DNA from: Protonemura montana
Taxonomy: Eukaryota; Arthropoda; Insecta; Plecoptera; Nemouridae
Direction: 5' to 3'
Length of the DNA: 64,000 nt
Assembly (NCBI GenBank): GCA_947568835.1
Contig: OX387609.1
Coordinates: 7,145,660 to 7,209,659, forward strand
Part shown: positions 1-12,351 of the stretch, in pieces
Position numbering within the stretch: the first letter of the stretch is position 1
Layout of the letters: the number at the start of each line of letters is the position of its first letter
Translations under genes and position numbers: made by a program
Notes under the pieces: generated by a model
What the model was told of the DNA's origin: nothing
Seen by the model: only the letters and a program-made list of their open reading frames with translations
Databases searched by the model: none

Positions 1-756
1 TGCAGCGCAAAGCAATAATGCTACACATCTCCCCAGCTTCCCTATGGCAAGATTACAGGATTTCCGCCATACCATCAACACCATTGTCCCCACAACTTGA
101 AGGGGTGACTCTAAATCGTACATGAGAAGGGACAGAGGCTAACCAAATGTGCGAAAATCAATTTCGCTTGCAGGCAATTGCCACCAACAACTAAAAGTTT
201 GGTAAATTGAAAGGGATTTATTGATACGAAGAAATGATTAAAAAGAAACAGACACAAATTATCTAAATCGTGTCTGTAATTATTTTTTAGCAATTAGAGA
301 AAGGGGGATTAGAACTGCATGTGAATGTTCTTAGAAAAAAAGTTCAAGTAAAATTGACGAAGAATTGTGTTGGAAAGAGTTATTTTTCAAAAACAATACG
401 AACACGAGGAATGTCGACGAAATTATGTGTAAAGGAAAAGAGAATTTGCGGCTATAAGTTTTAAATACAATTTAAGTATCTGCTATCTTTGCCTATGTAT
501 ATTAGCAGGACGTACACATAGGGATCTGATAAAAGATGCACATGGAGAATGAAGATAAAGAATAATTAATCGAGCTATCTTAATATGTTGGTAGGGTATT
601 GCTTATGAAATAATCTCGTTGTTTCTCAAATAATTTACTCCATTTCTAGTTGACAACTTTAAATCAGTACAAAATGCAAAAATAATTCGAGAAAAATTGA
701 AAAAAAGAGCTAAAATACTAGTAAAAGTGCATCTAACACCAGTTTTTTTAAAGCGC

Positions 757-1007
757 TAGGAATACTAAAAACCTCTCATAAATTGATGCCCGAACGGGAA
801 ACGCATCCAACGTTAAATTGGAGTTACTTGGACATTGAATGGTTGTGACGTAGTATAGCGTCACTAGAATCAGAAATACACCAAAATCCTCTCAAATATG
901 ATGTGTTCAAGTAGCTCAATTGGTTAGAGCAACACCCGCGACAGGTGTAGATGGGGGTTCGATTGCCCGTTTGGGCATCAATTTATAAGAGGTTATTAGT
1001 ATTCCTA
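757..1007 (+). mobile_element. Inverted-repeat (MITE-type) element with TA flanks
   Basis: Terminal inverted repeats of 40 bases at 759-798 and 966-1005, differing at three positions, each flanked by TA (757-758 and 1006-1007) as in Tc1/mariner-type insertions. The ends read GGAATACT inward. There is no coding capacity. The interior has a GTGACG/CGTCAC hairpin near 846-866 and a tRNA-like sequence (905-977) that runs into the right terminal repeat. A solo end of the same family lies at 57890-57920. Confidence 0.75.
905..977 (+). tRNA. tRNA-like cloverleaf (pseudo-tRNA) inside the inverted-repeat element
   Basis: 73 bases fold as a cloverleaf. The acceptor stem is GTTCAAG with TTTGGGC (seven pairs counting G-U), followed by A and TCA. 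The D arm is GCTC/GAGC, and the anticodon arm is ACACC/GGTGT around the seven-base loop CGCGACA. The T arm is imperfect, with three of five pairs. Box A (TAGCTCAATTGG) matches the pol III consensus and box B (GGTTCGATTG) nearly does. Position 33 is G rather than U, so it is unlikely to be a working tRNA; formal anticodon CGA. Best read as a tRNA-derived pol III promoter or tRNA pseudogene carried by the element. Confidence 0.55.
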
Positions 1008-1169
1008 TTAATAAAATACCCGAGCATTGCAAACGTTTGCAATTTTAATCAGATATCAAGCCGAAGATTTTTGTTTGAAAAACATAATGACATAAATGAA
1101 CATAAATGAAAAACATAGATACGAGTTTACTTACTGAAACAATATCAGTCAAGACATCAGTACCAATTG

Positions 1170-1420
1170 TGCGTGTGCTCGAGTGGGAGCAGTTCGTTGT
1201 TTAAGACATGTAATTTATCAGCCAGGGGGTCTGGTAGCAGAGAGTGAGGGCTGGGGTGGGGCGAGGGGTGCTAACAAACTCTTACCCACTGGCTTTGCTA
1301 GCTTTGCCAGCCAGGTGCAAACCGGGGCAAGGAAGCTTTGCCGAGGCTTAAGCGGCTCGTTCACGTAGAAGACGCACGGAGGACCGGACACTTCACTAGA
1401 AAAGTTTGTTTCGTCTTTTC
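1170..1420. other. GC-rich island inside the Zic intron
   Basis: A sharply GC-richer stretch with G runs around 1226-1270 in very AT-rich DNA. On the minus strand a donor-like GTGGGTAAGAG lies near 1286-1296; on the plus strand a pyrimidine tract ending TTTTCAG lies near 1420. The short open frames through it resemble no family I know. It could be a non-coding exon or an enhancer; I cannot tell which. Confidence 0.3.
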
Positions 1421-3633
1421 AGAAGTGGAAAAAAGTATTGCGTTTCAGAATTCTATTTGGCTTGATACATGTTTTTGCCGCAGTTTTTACGGAGGAGAAA
1501 CTCAGGTCAAGGAGATGGTTGTCAATATCATCAATACTTAAGTAATTATTGTGTATTTTAAATTTGGACGAGTCCATATCCTTTTACTCTTTGAATATAA
1601 ACTGTGTGATTGATGGACAAATAAAGAGACGATTACAAATGTAACTAAAATATGTAATAATATAACTAATAAGATAGACCGACGAATAGGATTGAAGAGA
1701 AGATGCCGAATTTGATTAATTTGTCAACGTTATTTCAATTTCCTTGTTAATGTTTCTAGTATTCATTCATATTATATTCACATTATTATTTGTTGTTTCT
1801 TTGCGGTATTTATTCAATTTCAGTCGATTTTTTTGTTTAAAATCTTTTTTTTTCTACAACTTCTTTGGAATCAATATTAAAAAATTGCAATGTAGTACAT
1901 CTTAAATCAATCAAATTACGTGGTTGATAACCTTCAAATAGCAACAATGCTAGAATATATTCAATTCTTTTGCAAAGTGTTGGTATAGGTACATTAATTT
2001 TGCATTGTGCTGTGTCCAGGGTTGGAAAAATGGTCTTCAAAACCCACCATTTCTATGGATGTCCTGACCAACAAGAGTTATGACTCAAGAATGACTTTTA
2101 TGGTTGACTTTCCAAAATTCTTTGAAAAGGTACCCCTAGAATGGTCAGGTATTTTAATATAGCTTCAAATAAGTCCATGGGACATTCATTTATAATACCA
2201 AAGCAATAATAGAGTTTTTACAAAATACTCTAGAAATAAATTATAGACATACAAGATGTGGTTGACTGGTTTCCCATGGTCGTAAAAATGTGGGTGAAAT
2301 ATGGTGAAAGAGCCAGAAAGAAAGTATAGCGCGGTCAGAAAATTGGACTAATATTACAGGGACTGCAACAAATATCGAGTGCATTTTACTGGACATGAGA
2401 AGCCAGAGAACACTAACGATATGACTTATCAGATCACATCAGATTAGTTTTTCATTAATGTATCCTCTATCGATACATGTACAAAAACAAGGGGAAGAAT
2501 AAAAATATGATCGGCTATAAAATTAGAAAACTGTTAAAAAAACACATTTGGCCATACTATTTTATTCAGTTTTCATCGTATTTTGATTTTCATAAATGTT
2601 CATTACGTTATGTCAAAATTGTATCCCATAACAAGAAAGAAAGAGGAATATAACAATTAAACGTAAAGAAATAAGTAGAAGACTTACGAAACATCAGACT
2701 ATAAATTATCTTATTTAGCCAATGACAATAAAATTCAAAAAATTGTTTTTCTTGAAAATACATTACTTTGCAAAATAAAATTATATAATTTCTCTCATAG
2801 TGTGCTGGCTTGCTACACAAATAATATCGCCCTTTTATTCTAGTTATAAGCTTAGTTAAAATCTTGTGGTCTTTCAAGTTGTGTGTATGGTGTTCTTACC
2901 ATTGGTGTACTCGTTTAATAAGTAATTGCACTGTAGAAGGAAATACAGAGGTACGGTTTATTTGTAAGATAGCCAGTCCTCTACTACTTCCTTTCAAAGT
3001 AGGTACAGATGCAATCCGGTGACTAGAAAATGAATTTTAAACTCGGTTTTAAGCCGTCGCTAGCCAGGCTGTCCAAATGTATTAAACAAAATTATCCTGA
3101 TACCACACTGAAAAAAAAAGTTTTTTCAGCTCTATGTCACATCAAAAATGCCATGTCGAATACTTGTAACATCTACTCGGTTTAGATCTAATTTGTAATT
3201 TCTCTTTTTCTGTCATTAAATTCATATCCGAAATCTGAATCCAAAACTCAGGCAAGATACGAAGCATGAATAAATGCGAATGATAATTTCAAGTAATCAT
3301 AGACTCAGACAATTTCGTTATTTAGCATTGAAGGTGTAACCTACATGAAACATAATCATTTTCAGATGATCAAGCGAATTAAGAGCAACTGGGTACTATT
3401 TATGGCAATATATCATTCTTTTCAATAGGTCTTTTTTATTTTTACTAAAAAATATTGTTGATAATTAAGTTATTTCAAGAAAAAAATGAAAACCTTACAA
3501 TTAAACGTTATTCAACAAAAGCATCATTCGACGTAGAGCAGTTTACGAGCATTACAAAGGATAATGAAAATTTCCGCAGAAAGCTGTTCTAAAGAAATTA
3601 AATAAGAATAACTATAGTAGCGGCTATTTCTCT

Positions 3634-3656
3634 GACTTGGCGAGACAGTCCAAGTC
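3634..3656. repeat. Short inverted repeat
   Basis: GACTTGG and CCAAGTC separated by nine bases, in a small GC-richer patch (3620-3690) of the Zic intron. No further assignment. Confidence 0.3.
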
Positions 3657-4065
3657 ACGGCGCAGCACGAGGTCAGAAGGATCAAACTTCTCTTGCAATA
3701 TCTCGACGTACTGATTTTATCCTATCCAATTATAACACACTTACAGAGTGACAAATAAATAACCCTATCTGTAGGTGCAGTTAAACGGCCATCGTGCAGC
3801 ACACTGGTTTACCTCTGTGACATTTCCAATAAATATGATTGGTTGTTCAGATATTTCTTGTTCGTAGTGGTTTTGATTTGTTGTTTTATAATATATTGAT
3901 TGTTACAACTGATGTGAACAGGTGAGGTGGATGGTGAGCTATAGGCAACATCATCGAATTCATCGAAGTCGTATTGACCCAAAAGACTGTTTATAGGTAG
4001 ACAACTTGTTGGTTTTTATAGATAGATCTGGCTATATCAAATATAAGGATAAAAATTGTTCTTAT

Positions 4066-4256
4066 CCTCATGAGATCACCGAATTCTGTTAGCGTTGTAC
4101 CGTCCTTCGGAAGGTACGTTAAGCCGGTGGTCTACTTGGTGCTCTGCGACAGGAGTTACGTGCCGGCACCGGGTTTCCCCTCCTACCTTCTAGGCAGGTT
4201 CAGGTTCATCATCATCCACTCATTCACCGACGCCATAAAACTAGTACCAGATTTCC
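4066..4256 (+). mobile_element. 5S-rRNA-derived SINE, internally deleted copy
   Basis: Begins TCATGAGATCACCGAA, the same start of the 5S-like head as the copy at 62.2 kb. It then jumps across the rest of the head to the shared body (GTTGTACCGTCC, CCGGCACCGGGTTTCC, CATCATCATCCACTC, CACCGACGCC). It lacks the GTGCGTCGTTAAA tail. An old, broken copy. Confidence 0.7.
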
Positions 4257-5379
4257 AAATAATTCTTTGCTAAAACACAGTTTAATCAATCTTCCAAAGT
4301 TATTTTTAATAAAATATGAATTTTTTCAAATATGAATTTCCCCGGTATTTTTATGATTTGTAAGGCTGATCAACCGTATGTCTTTAAGGTAACAAATAAA
4401 AAGTCAAACAACTAAAAATAATGTACATCATTTCGATTGTGTGACTATCAGTTCCGTGGTCAAGCTAAAATTGTGAATAACATCTTGGAAAAAGATTAAC
4501 GAAATGCCTCCAAGTAGTTATGGGATTGTGTATGCATCGTAAATAGTTAAAAATTAAGGTACCTTACTGGCTGTGACCATGAAGATAAGCTTTTTTTAAT
4601 TGAAGATATAATTTTAATAGCAAATGACGTTGAAAATCATTACATGGGAAGAAAGGAAAATTCCAGCAGGCTGGAAGAAAAACACTACGAAAAACAAACA
4701 TATAAAAAAGAGCAATTCTTGTAATTTAAGAAAATTCAGTTTAGTAGGTTTTTCTTCCCACACACGAGAGTTCTTGGGTAAATAAAAATGTATCATTTCA
4801 CAACAAACAACTGTTTTGTAAGTGTAACAATGCCATTTTCTAAATTTATTAAAAATAACTAATTACAAATAATGGAACGAATTCTACATACTTTAACTTT
4901 GAAAATGTATCTTATAGCATTTTTTTAAATACATTTATACCGTATAAGTAACTCCCAGATACTGTTAACTGTCACTCTGTAATACCTACTGATACGTGGA
5001 TGACTGATGCCATGTGATTATAATTATATGATTATGTATCTTTAAATTCAATCTTTCAACGCTTGTAAGAGCAAAAAATGTATTTTGCAAGGTCATGGGC
5101 AAGCCAATGGTTCAACACAACACATTAAATAATAAATCATTAAATAGGCGAAGCACACTCTAAGGGCTGGTGTTCAGTGGTCCGTTAAGAACCTAACAAT
5201 CCGTTAACTTGTTATTTGCTTGGCAAGAGCCAACCAGAAGATATATTTTCTATGTTAACACACTGACATTAAGATTAAAATATATCCGGTGCATACTCGA
5301 GTCCCATCTTTATTAATACCTAGAGCAACTAAGTCTTACTACAAATGTAATCAACGCATTTCGTTTTTACTCGAAATGA

Positions 5380-5580
5380 AAATCGACCGCCCGATCGGAA
5401 CTTCTGTCGTTGGCAACCGGCATTTGTGCGTATGTGTGCGTAGACACAAGCTCACAAACAAAACGTGGGGTACAGGTCCACATGCAATCGTCGCATCATT
5501 GATCGAATAGTAGTGGGCGTGTGCTGGCGTCCCTATATAGGGCCATGGAACATAACCATTATCCTAAAAGGCCGTGGAAT
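5380..5580. promoter_or_regulatory. GC-richer block with a perfect CArG box
   Basis: CCTATATAGG at 5532-5541 exactly fits the CC(A/T)6GG consensus bound by SRF-type MADS factors, within a longer palindrome CCCTATATAGGG. GTGGGCGTG lies about 20 bases upstream. The block is richer in GC than the surrounding intron. A candidate intronic enhancer or minor promoter; function is inferred from motifs only. Confidence 0.3.
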
Positions 5581-5982
5581 TCACAATGCGTTGTCTGTAA
5601 AATGGCACAATGATTTTGATTGAGCTAACATATATATTTCCTTTTATGATGTGGCATTTGTGGTAAACCGAGAAACTATCCTGCCTATTTTCTTGAAGAT
5701 GGTATCGTCTGTCCTTTGATTTATTTTGTTTTGTGTGTGGAACGTGATAGCTTATTTGTGGGCTCGATATGGGCATGAAACTTTGGGAGTGCAGCACTGT
5801 TATCGAAAATTATTACATACGGTTCGTGTTTTTGGTTTTTTTTTGTGATATTCGGGTAAAATTGAAAGCTCTATTCAGCCGCGAGGTATGTCGCATGAGA
5901 AAATTCTTGTCGAACTTGAGATTAAATTGTCATAGCAACACACAAATCGAAATTTACGCCTACATTTTAAACTCTTAAGATT

Positions 5983-6050
5983 CTAGTAATTTTTTGTCTA
6001 GTAATTTTTTGTCTAATTTTTTGTCTAGTAAAAATTTTTTCTAGTAATTT
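5983..6050 (+). repeat. Short tandem repeat, CTAGTAATTTTTTGT-type units
   Basis: Three to four imperfect copies of a 9-16 base unit built on CTAGTAATTTTTTGT in tandem. Confidence 0.7.
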
Positions 6051-6120
6051 AATTTGTCAGATGTGACTATGTCAGTAAACATTAAGACAGTTGACTACTA
6101 TTCTTGACTAATTAACAACT

Positions 6121-6180
6121 CTTGGTTAAAAAGATAACGGCCAGTTAAAGGCTTCTCCATTGCTACAGCCAATAAGATAC
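6121..6180 (+). repeat. Dispersed CCATGG-core repeat, copy 1 (degenerate)
   Basis: Shares GGTTAAAAAGATAAC, CCAGTTAAA, TCTCCAT and CCAAT in the same order as the copy at 18211-18270. The CCATGG core is mutated to CCATTG here. Confidence 0.45.
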
Positions 6181-6210
6181 TTCTACTCTAACATTAGTAT
6201 ATTTAGCGGG

Positions 6211-6250
6211 CATTGTAAGGCATTGTAAGGTATTGTAAAACATTGTAAAA
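6211..6250 (+). repeat. 10-bp tandem repeat (CATTGTAAGG), four units
   Basis: Two perfect CATTGTAAGG units followed by TATTGTAAAA and CATTGTAAAA. Confidence 0.85.
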
Positions 6251-8142
6251 TTGGAAATCACGGATATGAACACCACAAATTAGGTGAAATGTGAATGTGA
6301 AAAGCGGCGGTCGTGATTGAGTTTGAGTGTAACGTGGCAAAGGTGCTTCAAACCATTCACAGAATATCTCTACTGCTCAGGATGTTGAACACGGCTTATC
6401 CTGGATTATCCTCGTGGCTTTCGCGCGTACCTACTTATGTCGGCTGTAGGCCTAGTTGGTGACCTGATTATGGGAGACCAAACACCTAAGAATTTTACCA
6501 GTTTGTGTAATAACGTCCTGAGAAACCGTTTAAAAACTTAGGTTTAACAATTCTATTCTGAGCGGAATTTGTTGTTACTATTTTCTCCAAAAGGTATACG
6601 GGTTGATCGAAATAGTTATTACACGTTTTTCCGTTTATCAATCACTTTCTTCTGTTTTTAGCATTCTTTGAGTAAGTATTTAAATTTTAAAAGTTGTAAT
6701 GTGTTCCTGCATCAAAGTAACTAAACAAAGTAACATTGGAAAGTGAGAAAAAACAAATTTTCGGATTTAATCTCAATAAAAAAAAATCGACAAAAATCGA
6801 AGTATTCCGATATAATAATGGACATCCCTGTACAGGGTACGTGAAATCTTGGCAACGAGCACAAAAGAGCAGAAACTCAGGTGTGTACACCGGGGGCAAA
6901 GAATCTAAAGGATCTTTTCAAGGATGTGTGACCACAGATCTCTATAGGTCCATGCACAGATCATGCTTCTGGCGGCTCTATGGTAGGTAGCCACTCCATT
7001 CAAAGCTTGAGGGCCACAAGCCTCTCAATCGAAAGGAAAACATTATTTGCAAACAGTCATTTGCACACGAGGCTGAAGAGGTTTTTAAGAATCTAGGAAT
7101 TCTTTTACGATTTTTAAAGCGTGGCTGCCAAAATAGCTGTAGTTTTTTTTTTTTGAATTTTTTTTTTAGGTATGGGAATTTTTATTTGTTGAATTGTGTT
7201 TATCAGACCCAATCTTAAGAGATCTCGTTTTGTTTTATTTATTAAAGCCACGGGCTAATTTAGGTGAACAATTAAATTAGTCACTTAACATTTTAGCGAT
7301 ATTCCTCGTTTAGAAAAAAAGAATTTTTTCCCGAAAATAACTATTTTGTAATACGGTGAATAATTGTCACCAATGTACATTCTGAAAAGTTAAATTAATC
7401 AAAATATTGGTTAATTTTAAAAGTAATTTCTTTAATTAATGCATTTTATGGATACGGCAAGCCAGCAAGAATTTCAAAAAGAATTGACCTATACATTTAT
7501 CAGAATTAAGAAATTTATTCCAATTTACAATGAACATTAAACCGAAATCTATTATTTACACCGTGCTGAAATCATGTAAAATACTAACTGAACATTTTCT
7601 TCCCTGCCATAGACGTGTGAAGCACTCGAAAACTTTGCCATGTGACATGGACTTTACCATTTTAACAACGAACTGGCACACAATACGCCAAGATCCTCGA
7701 AGATAAGTGGTTATTTTTGCAAAAGGTGGGAGATTACACACCCTTAAAAGTGACCAAGGGAACATAGACCTCGTTCGTCCCTTTTCTACTTACAAGCAAC
7801 ACTGCGCCTTGTTGGCGTAGACACTTATATTTTGAGAACCATGAATATACTTAAACGGAATCAAAATAATTTTTTTATTGATAAACTTAAAAAAAGATTG
7901 AAAAATAACATGTCTGTACATGTGAGGTGTATTTTTGAATTGTAGATTTACAGCCTATGCGTAATTGTGAATGAAGTTGAAGGAAAATCTAAATAAACCC
8001 AACTAGAAATGTTTGTTGAAAATGAGATGACTGCAATAATAACAAAGCAGTGTATATGGAGATGTCGTGATTGATAATTGTTGATTTAAGATATCTGCAA
8101 TTTGCACATAAAACATTTTGAATTAGTGTCAGTTACCTGACG

Positions 8143-8156
8143 ATAGCCATGGTAAC
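8143..8156 (+). promoter_or_regulatory. X-box-like motif (RFX type)
   Basis: ATAGCCATGGTAAC keeps the right half and centre of the RFX X-box (GTTGCCATGGTAAC). It lies in the Zic intron. A motif match only. Confidence 0.2.
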
Positions 8157-9279
8157 TAAATAAATACCTATCCTCAAGCTGCAGACCAAAATAATATTTG
8201 GCTTTCGCTAAAAGTCGGCGGATAAATTCACTGTGTAGACATGTTCGCGGTTTTGCCAGGTTTTAGTGGAGTTAAACAGAAGTTTTTTTTTGTGTCTATT
8301 CGCTTTTGGCAAACTTAATTTTTCAGTTATGAAAAAAAATGACAAACTCAGAGAAATTACACTGTTAATGGTAATAGACCAATTAGATGAAATGTAAAAA
8401 CGCTTGGTTTTTTTTTCCCTAGAAATAACTAAGATTCTGTTTTTTTTATTATACCTGATAAAGGTTCAAGTTCCTACTCGTTGTAGGTAGTAATGTCTGA
8501 CAAAAATATTTCTGCTACGATTTGAAATAAATGCCATAAAATGGTTTTAAAATCGCCGTTAGAATTTTACCGATTTTGTTTCCCTAATTTTATGAAACGC
8601 ATCTTCAACTAGCGTCTGAAATTGAGCTAAAAATACTAGACATCTTTTACCCGGCTCTGAAAGGGTTCGACAGTTCGACAGAAGGTACATCCGGCTCAAA
8701 ATTCAATTGTATGTAAGGGAAATCCCAAAAAAGTTGTCCGAAAAATTGTCAGTTTTTAGCACGGAGTGACAGTAGCCTCCCATTATACGCTCAGTTTGAA
8801 AAAGATAATCACAATTGAGATCTTGTTTGAATGCACTTAAAATTCAATAACGGTGAAAGATGTGTAAGAATGTACTAATTTACCAGATTCTTTATCCAGA
8901 TATTAATCGTTTTAAAAAAATGTAGGCATTTACTAACATTGATTACCCATAAGAGTTAATATAATAATCACGTCCAATTTTTCATATTATGCAACATTTT
9001 TAGGTTTACCTAATTGAAAAGAAAGTTGCTTAAATTTTTCAAATTTAAGATACGTCAGATAATTCAATTTGATTTTAGGAGAAGAAACAACAGCACATTA
9101 CATATTTACATCGGACATGGTCTGAGAAACGCTAACGAGGATCACCTTCAGCTTTCTAGCCAAAATTGTATTGCCACCCCCGGAAAAAGAAATTCTGCTG
9201 GTATTCCAAACTTAAACGAACAAAAACTACAGGAAATCTCTATTATTCTACCAAAGACAATTCCTTAAATTCCTCAGAA

Positions 9280-9510
9280 TTTCAACCTCTTGTTGAAAGT
9301 GTTTATGCGAAACGCCTCTGGGTGCTCCTAACTCTGTGAAGAGCCGTAACAAATCAGACTTGGGGCAGATGGTTCGAGACCAATCCTACAATAGGCCAGC
9401 TCAAAGAGCGTTCACTATTTATTGCCCCTTCTCCAGGGATTATGGGACAAGGGATGAACTCTGTGTTGCTGGGGTCCCACATTTGCGTTTTTAATGCCAT
9501 GTTCATTTAC
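9280..9510. other. GC-richer unassigned block in the Zic intron
   Basis: A stretch richer in GC than its surroundings. It contains GGTTCGAGACCAATCC near 9370 (box-B-like, but with no box A at the right distance) and an open frame that begins NKSDLGQMVRDQ and resembles no family I recognise. It may be a worn transposable-element fragment. Confidence 0.25.
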
Positions 9511-12351
9511 TCTGACTTGACAGAAGGTTAACGATTCACTAATAGCATTCATGTTATAAGAAATCGCGTTCAAAATGTGTTCAAAAAGTCAGTAAATGTA
9601 GTTCCTTACTTAAAGAACCTCGAAATGTTTATTTTGATTGCAGAGATTGACGCAATATATCTGTTTGTAGAGCAACTAAACGAATTAAATTTTAGTTTGC
9701 AACTAAATTTGATCAATTCTCCTGACAAATCTTTTAACAATATATATTCTTTTAGTTCGATTTGAGTTCATTTTCTTAAAATGCTACTATGGAATCAACA
9801 CTGCATTACTTTTATCGGATTGAAAGACGATTTGAAAATGACTGTCGCAAAAGAAGACTTGGGATGCATTGAAACACAATTTTGTTAAGTCAAAATCGGA
9901 CAAAAAAGATGTTTATCTTGTTGCATTTCAGTTAGAGATAAGATCTCGAATGGGATCTTGAATTGCATCGTTGGAACACCCTCGACACTTCTCGATATTT
10001 CACGCCATTTTACTCGTGGTGTATAGTGTAAGATCGCTAGATCGATATCAGGTAAGGCATGCGGCCAGCCATTTTCAAAGGACAAAAATATGAAGCTGTA
10101 AAAGTTTTAAAATGATTGAAGTAAAATTCAGAATAATTTAAAGGATTAAAGAATGTCATCAGTAAGTAATTGACGGAAAGAAATTTGATTTAGAATGAAC
10201 TTTCAAATAGTATGCCTAACCTAATGAAGACAACAGAGTCAATATTGACATAAACATTGCCTACAGCAATCTGGTTTCAGAGGTTGTAATTTGCTGGATC
10301 ATAATTCAAGTTTCAAGTTAGGGTAACTTGCCCGAGGGCTGACGGTAAAACAATCGGACTTTTAGGTAGCGGGTGCACACAAGACCCGCCCTAAATCATC
10401 GAAGCTCATTGTACCTACCACCTAATGGGGATTCATCACTTTGGACATGGCTAAAAGTTCGTGCTATTTGAGGACTTCGAAATGAAACAAATGAAACTCA
10501 TTCGCTCTTCAGACTTCAATGTCAAAACTTAACAAAAATAATATTTAAAATATTTTAAGTCCATATGATTATTTTTACTTATTTTTATATTTTTTTGGCG
10601 AACATTTGTACGTGTAAGTAATTTGTAGCGTAATGTGCAAGAGATATTTCGTTAGGGCCAGAAAAAAACCACAAAAGAGAGGGCAGCAGAATCTAATTGC
10701 ACTATTGACAATTGCCCTTACAGCATTTATTAGTGATAGGTCAAAACTGAGACGAAAGAGAAGCCCTTCTGAACTAGAGGAGCATATAATTCGATCACTA
10801 TTTTAGACAAACATTAAGACATTCGCTAACTAAGTCGAAATATACCTATACCTACTTATATTACTGTAGCTTGATTACAATGTGCGTACCTCAGTTTTTG
10901 ACTCCGTAATTAGCGTTATTAATTATTCCTGTGTGCTTAAAAGCATATGAATTCAGGACTCAAATTCAGTTTGTTTATATTCAAAATCGACCAAACTATT
11001 CAAGACCAAGCGTATGCCTATGAGATGCATTGAAATTTCACCGATCGCCGTTTGGTAAGAGTAACCGGTCATGCTGACCTCGGCGTCCGCTAAGAAATAA
11101 CATGGGTCGCCGGATGTTCCGGATTTTATCATTTGCCTACCTGTGGTTTTCTCTATCTCTGTTAAATGAATTAGGTGAATGTTTAGGTATCTTTTAGCGG
11201 TCTCGTGAACCTGACCAAGATTGGGCGCTTTATTGGGAATGTCGCCTAATTACCTACGCACTTCAAAATACCACAGATTATTTTCACATAGGTTTTTTCT
11301 GTATCGAAGAAATTCTCTTGAAGATAAATGGGCTAATAAAAAATGTATTTGCATCTTATTTTCTTTATGACTTTAGACTTTTCTTATCTAGTTTTAACGT
11401 AAATTATTTTAAATATCATCTCCAAGGAAGTGTTTTCTTATATTTTGAAACATCATAAACAGTTGGCTCTTATGGGACCGAGAGGGAGATGAAATATCGG
11501 CATGAAAATGCCGTAGGTTGGTATAGTGCAACTACGCAGTAACTATTTGTATCGAATTACTCTAAAGACTCTCCAGTCCTCAAGTAAGCAAGCCACACGA
11601 GCTAGAGGCCCTACAGAGCTGAGAAATTTGAACACTAGAGTTGACAGCGATTTCACAAGTAGCCTGTTAATAATTTTAAAACATGGAGCGTACAATATAA
11701 GCGAATAAAGTATTCGACAAACGGTTTAATGCCTAAATGCAAGCTGCTTCGATTGTAATAAACAGCTAAAATGGATACAACTGTATGTGAAGTTATTAAT
11801 TAGCCACTGAACCGTAACTTAAAGCAACAGAAAGAGGCCAAATATGTCATATACCGGTTCCACGTGACACATAACTTTTAACAATTGTAAATTTGTTAGG
11901 TAAAAAGCGAGAATATTGTTTGAAATAGCAAGAATGTGATGCTGAGTGCTCTTTATAACGAAGTATAGTTGATAAGCTATGTTTTAGTGTCATTTAAAAC
12001 GACCGAAATAACACCATGATTGAAAATGTTCTACAAAATAAATGATTGCTGCCTATTTGTTCAGCTACATTCTCCCACTAGAAGAAGAAATAAAATATTG
12101 TTGTACAAATATCGGAATTACACTTAATCAATGATAAGTTTAATTGAATTGCAGTTGAATTTCAATCTTCGACTGGAAAAGAAAAACTGTTACCTTCTTG
12201 CATTTCCCAGGTAAAAAAATTAAATTAAACCAATGAAGCAATTTGGAAGTGGTCAATGATAAAAAAACCCACATGATACTTGTGGTAAGCCAAACAACTA
12301 ATTTAAGCCCAAAAAAGAGGAAAATGCCGCAATCCTTAGCAACCAACTTAC

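Larger units (their letters stand above)
1..12351 (-). other. First coding intron of the Zic/opa gene (3' end beyond the window)
   Basis: The intron begins with a consensus donor (GTAAGT) at 12351 and continues to the left edge. I looked on the minus strand for the expected next exon (fingers 4-5, beginning EKPFKC and containing a RRFANSSDRKKH-like stretch) and did not see it, so the intron exceeds 12.3 kb. It is AT-rich and carries the transposable elements and GC-richer blocks listed separately. Between these I see no supported gene. Large introns in developmental regulators often hold enhancers; that is inference here. Confidence 0.75.
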
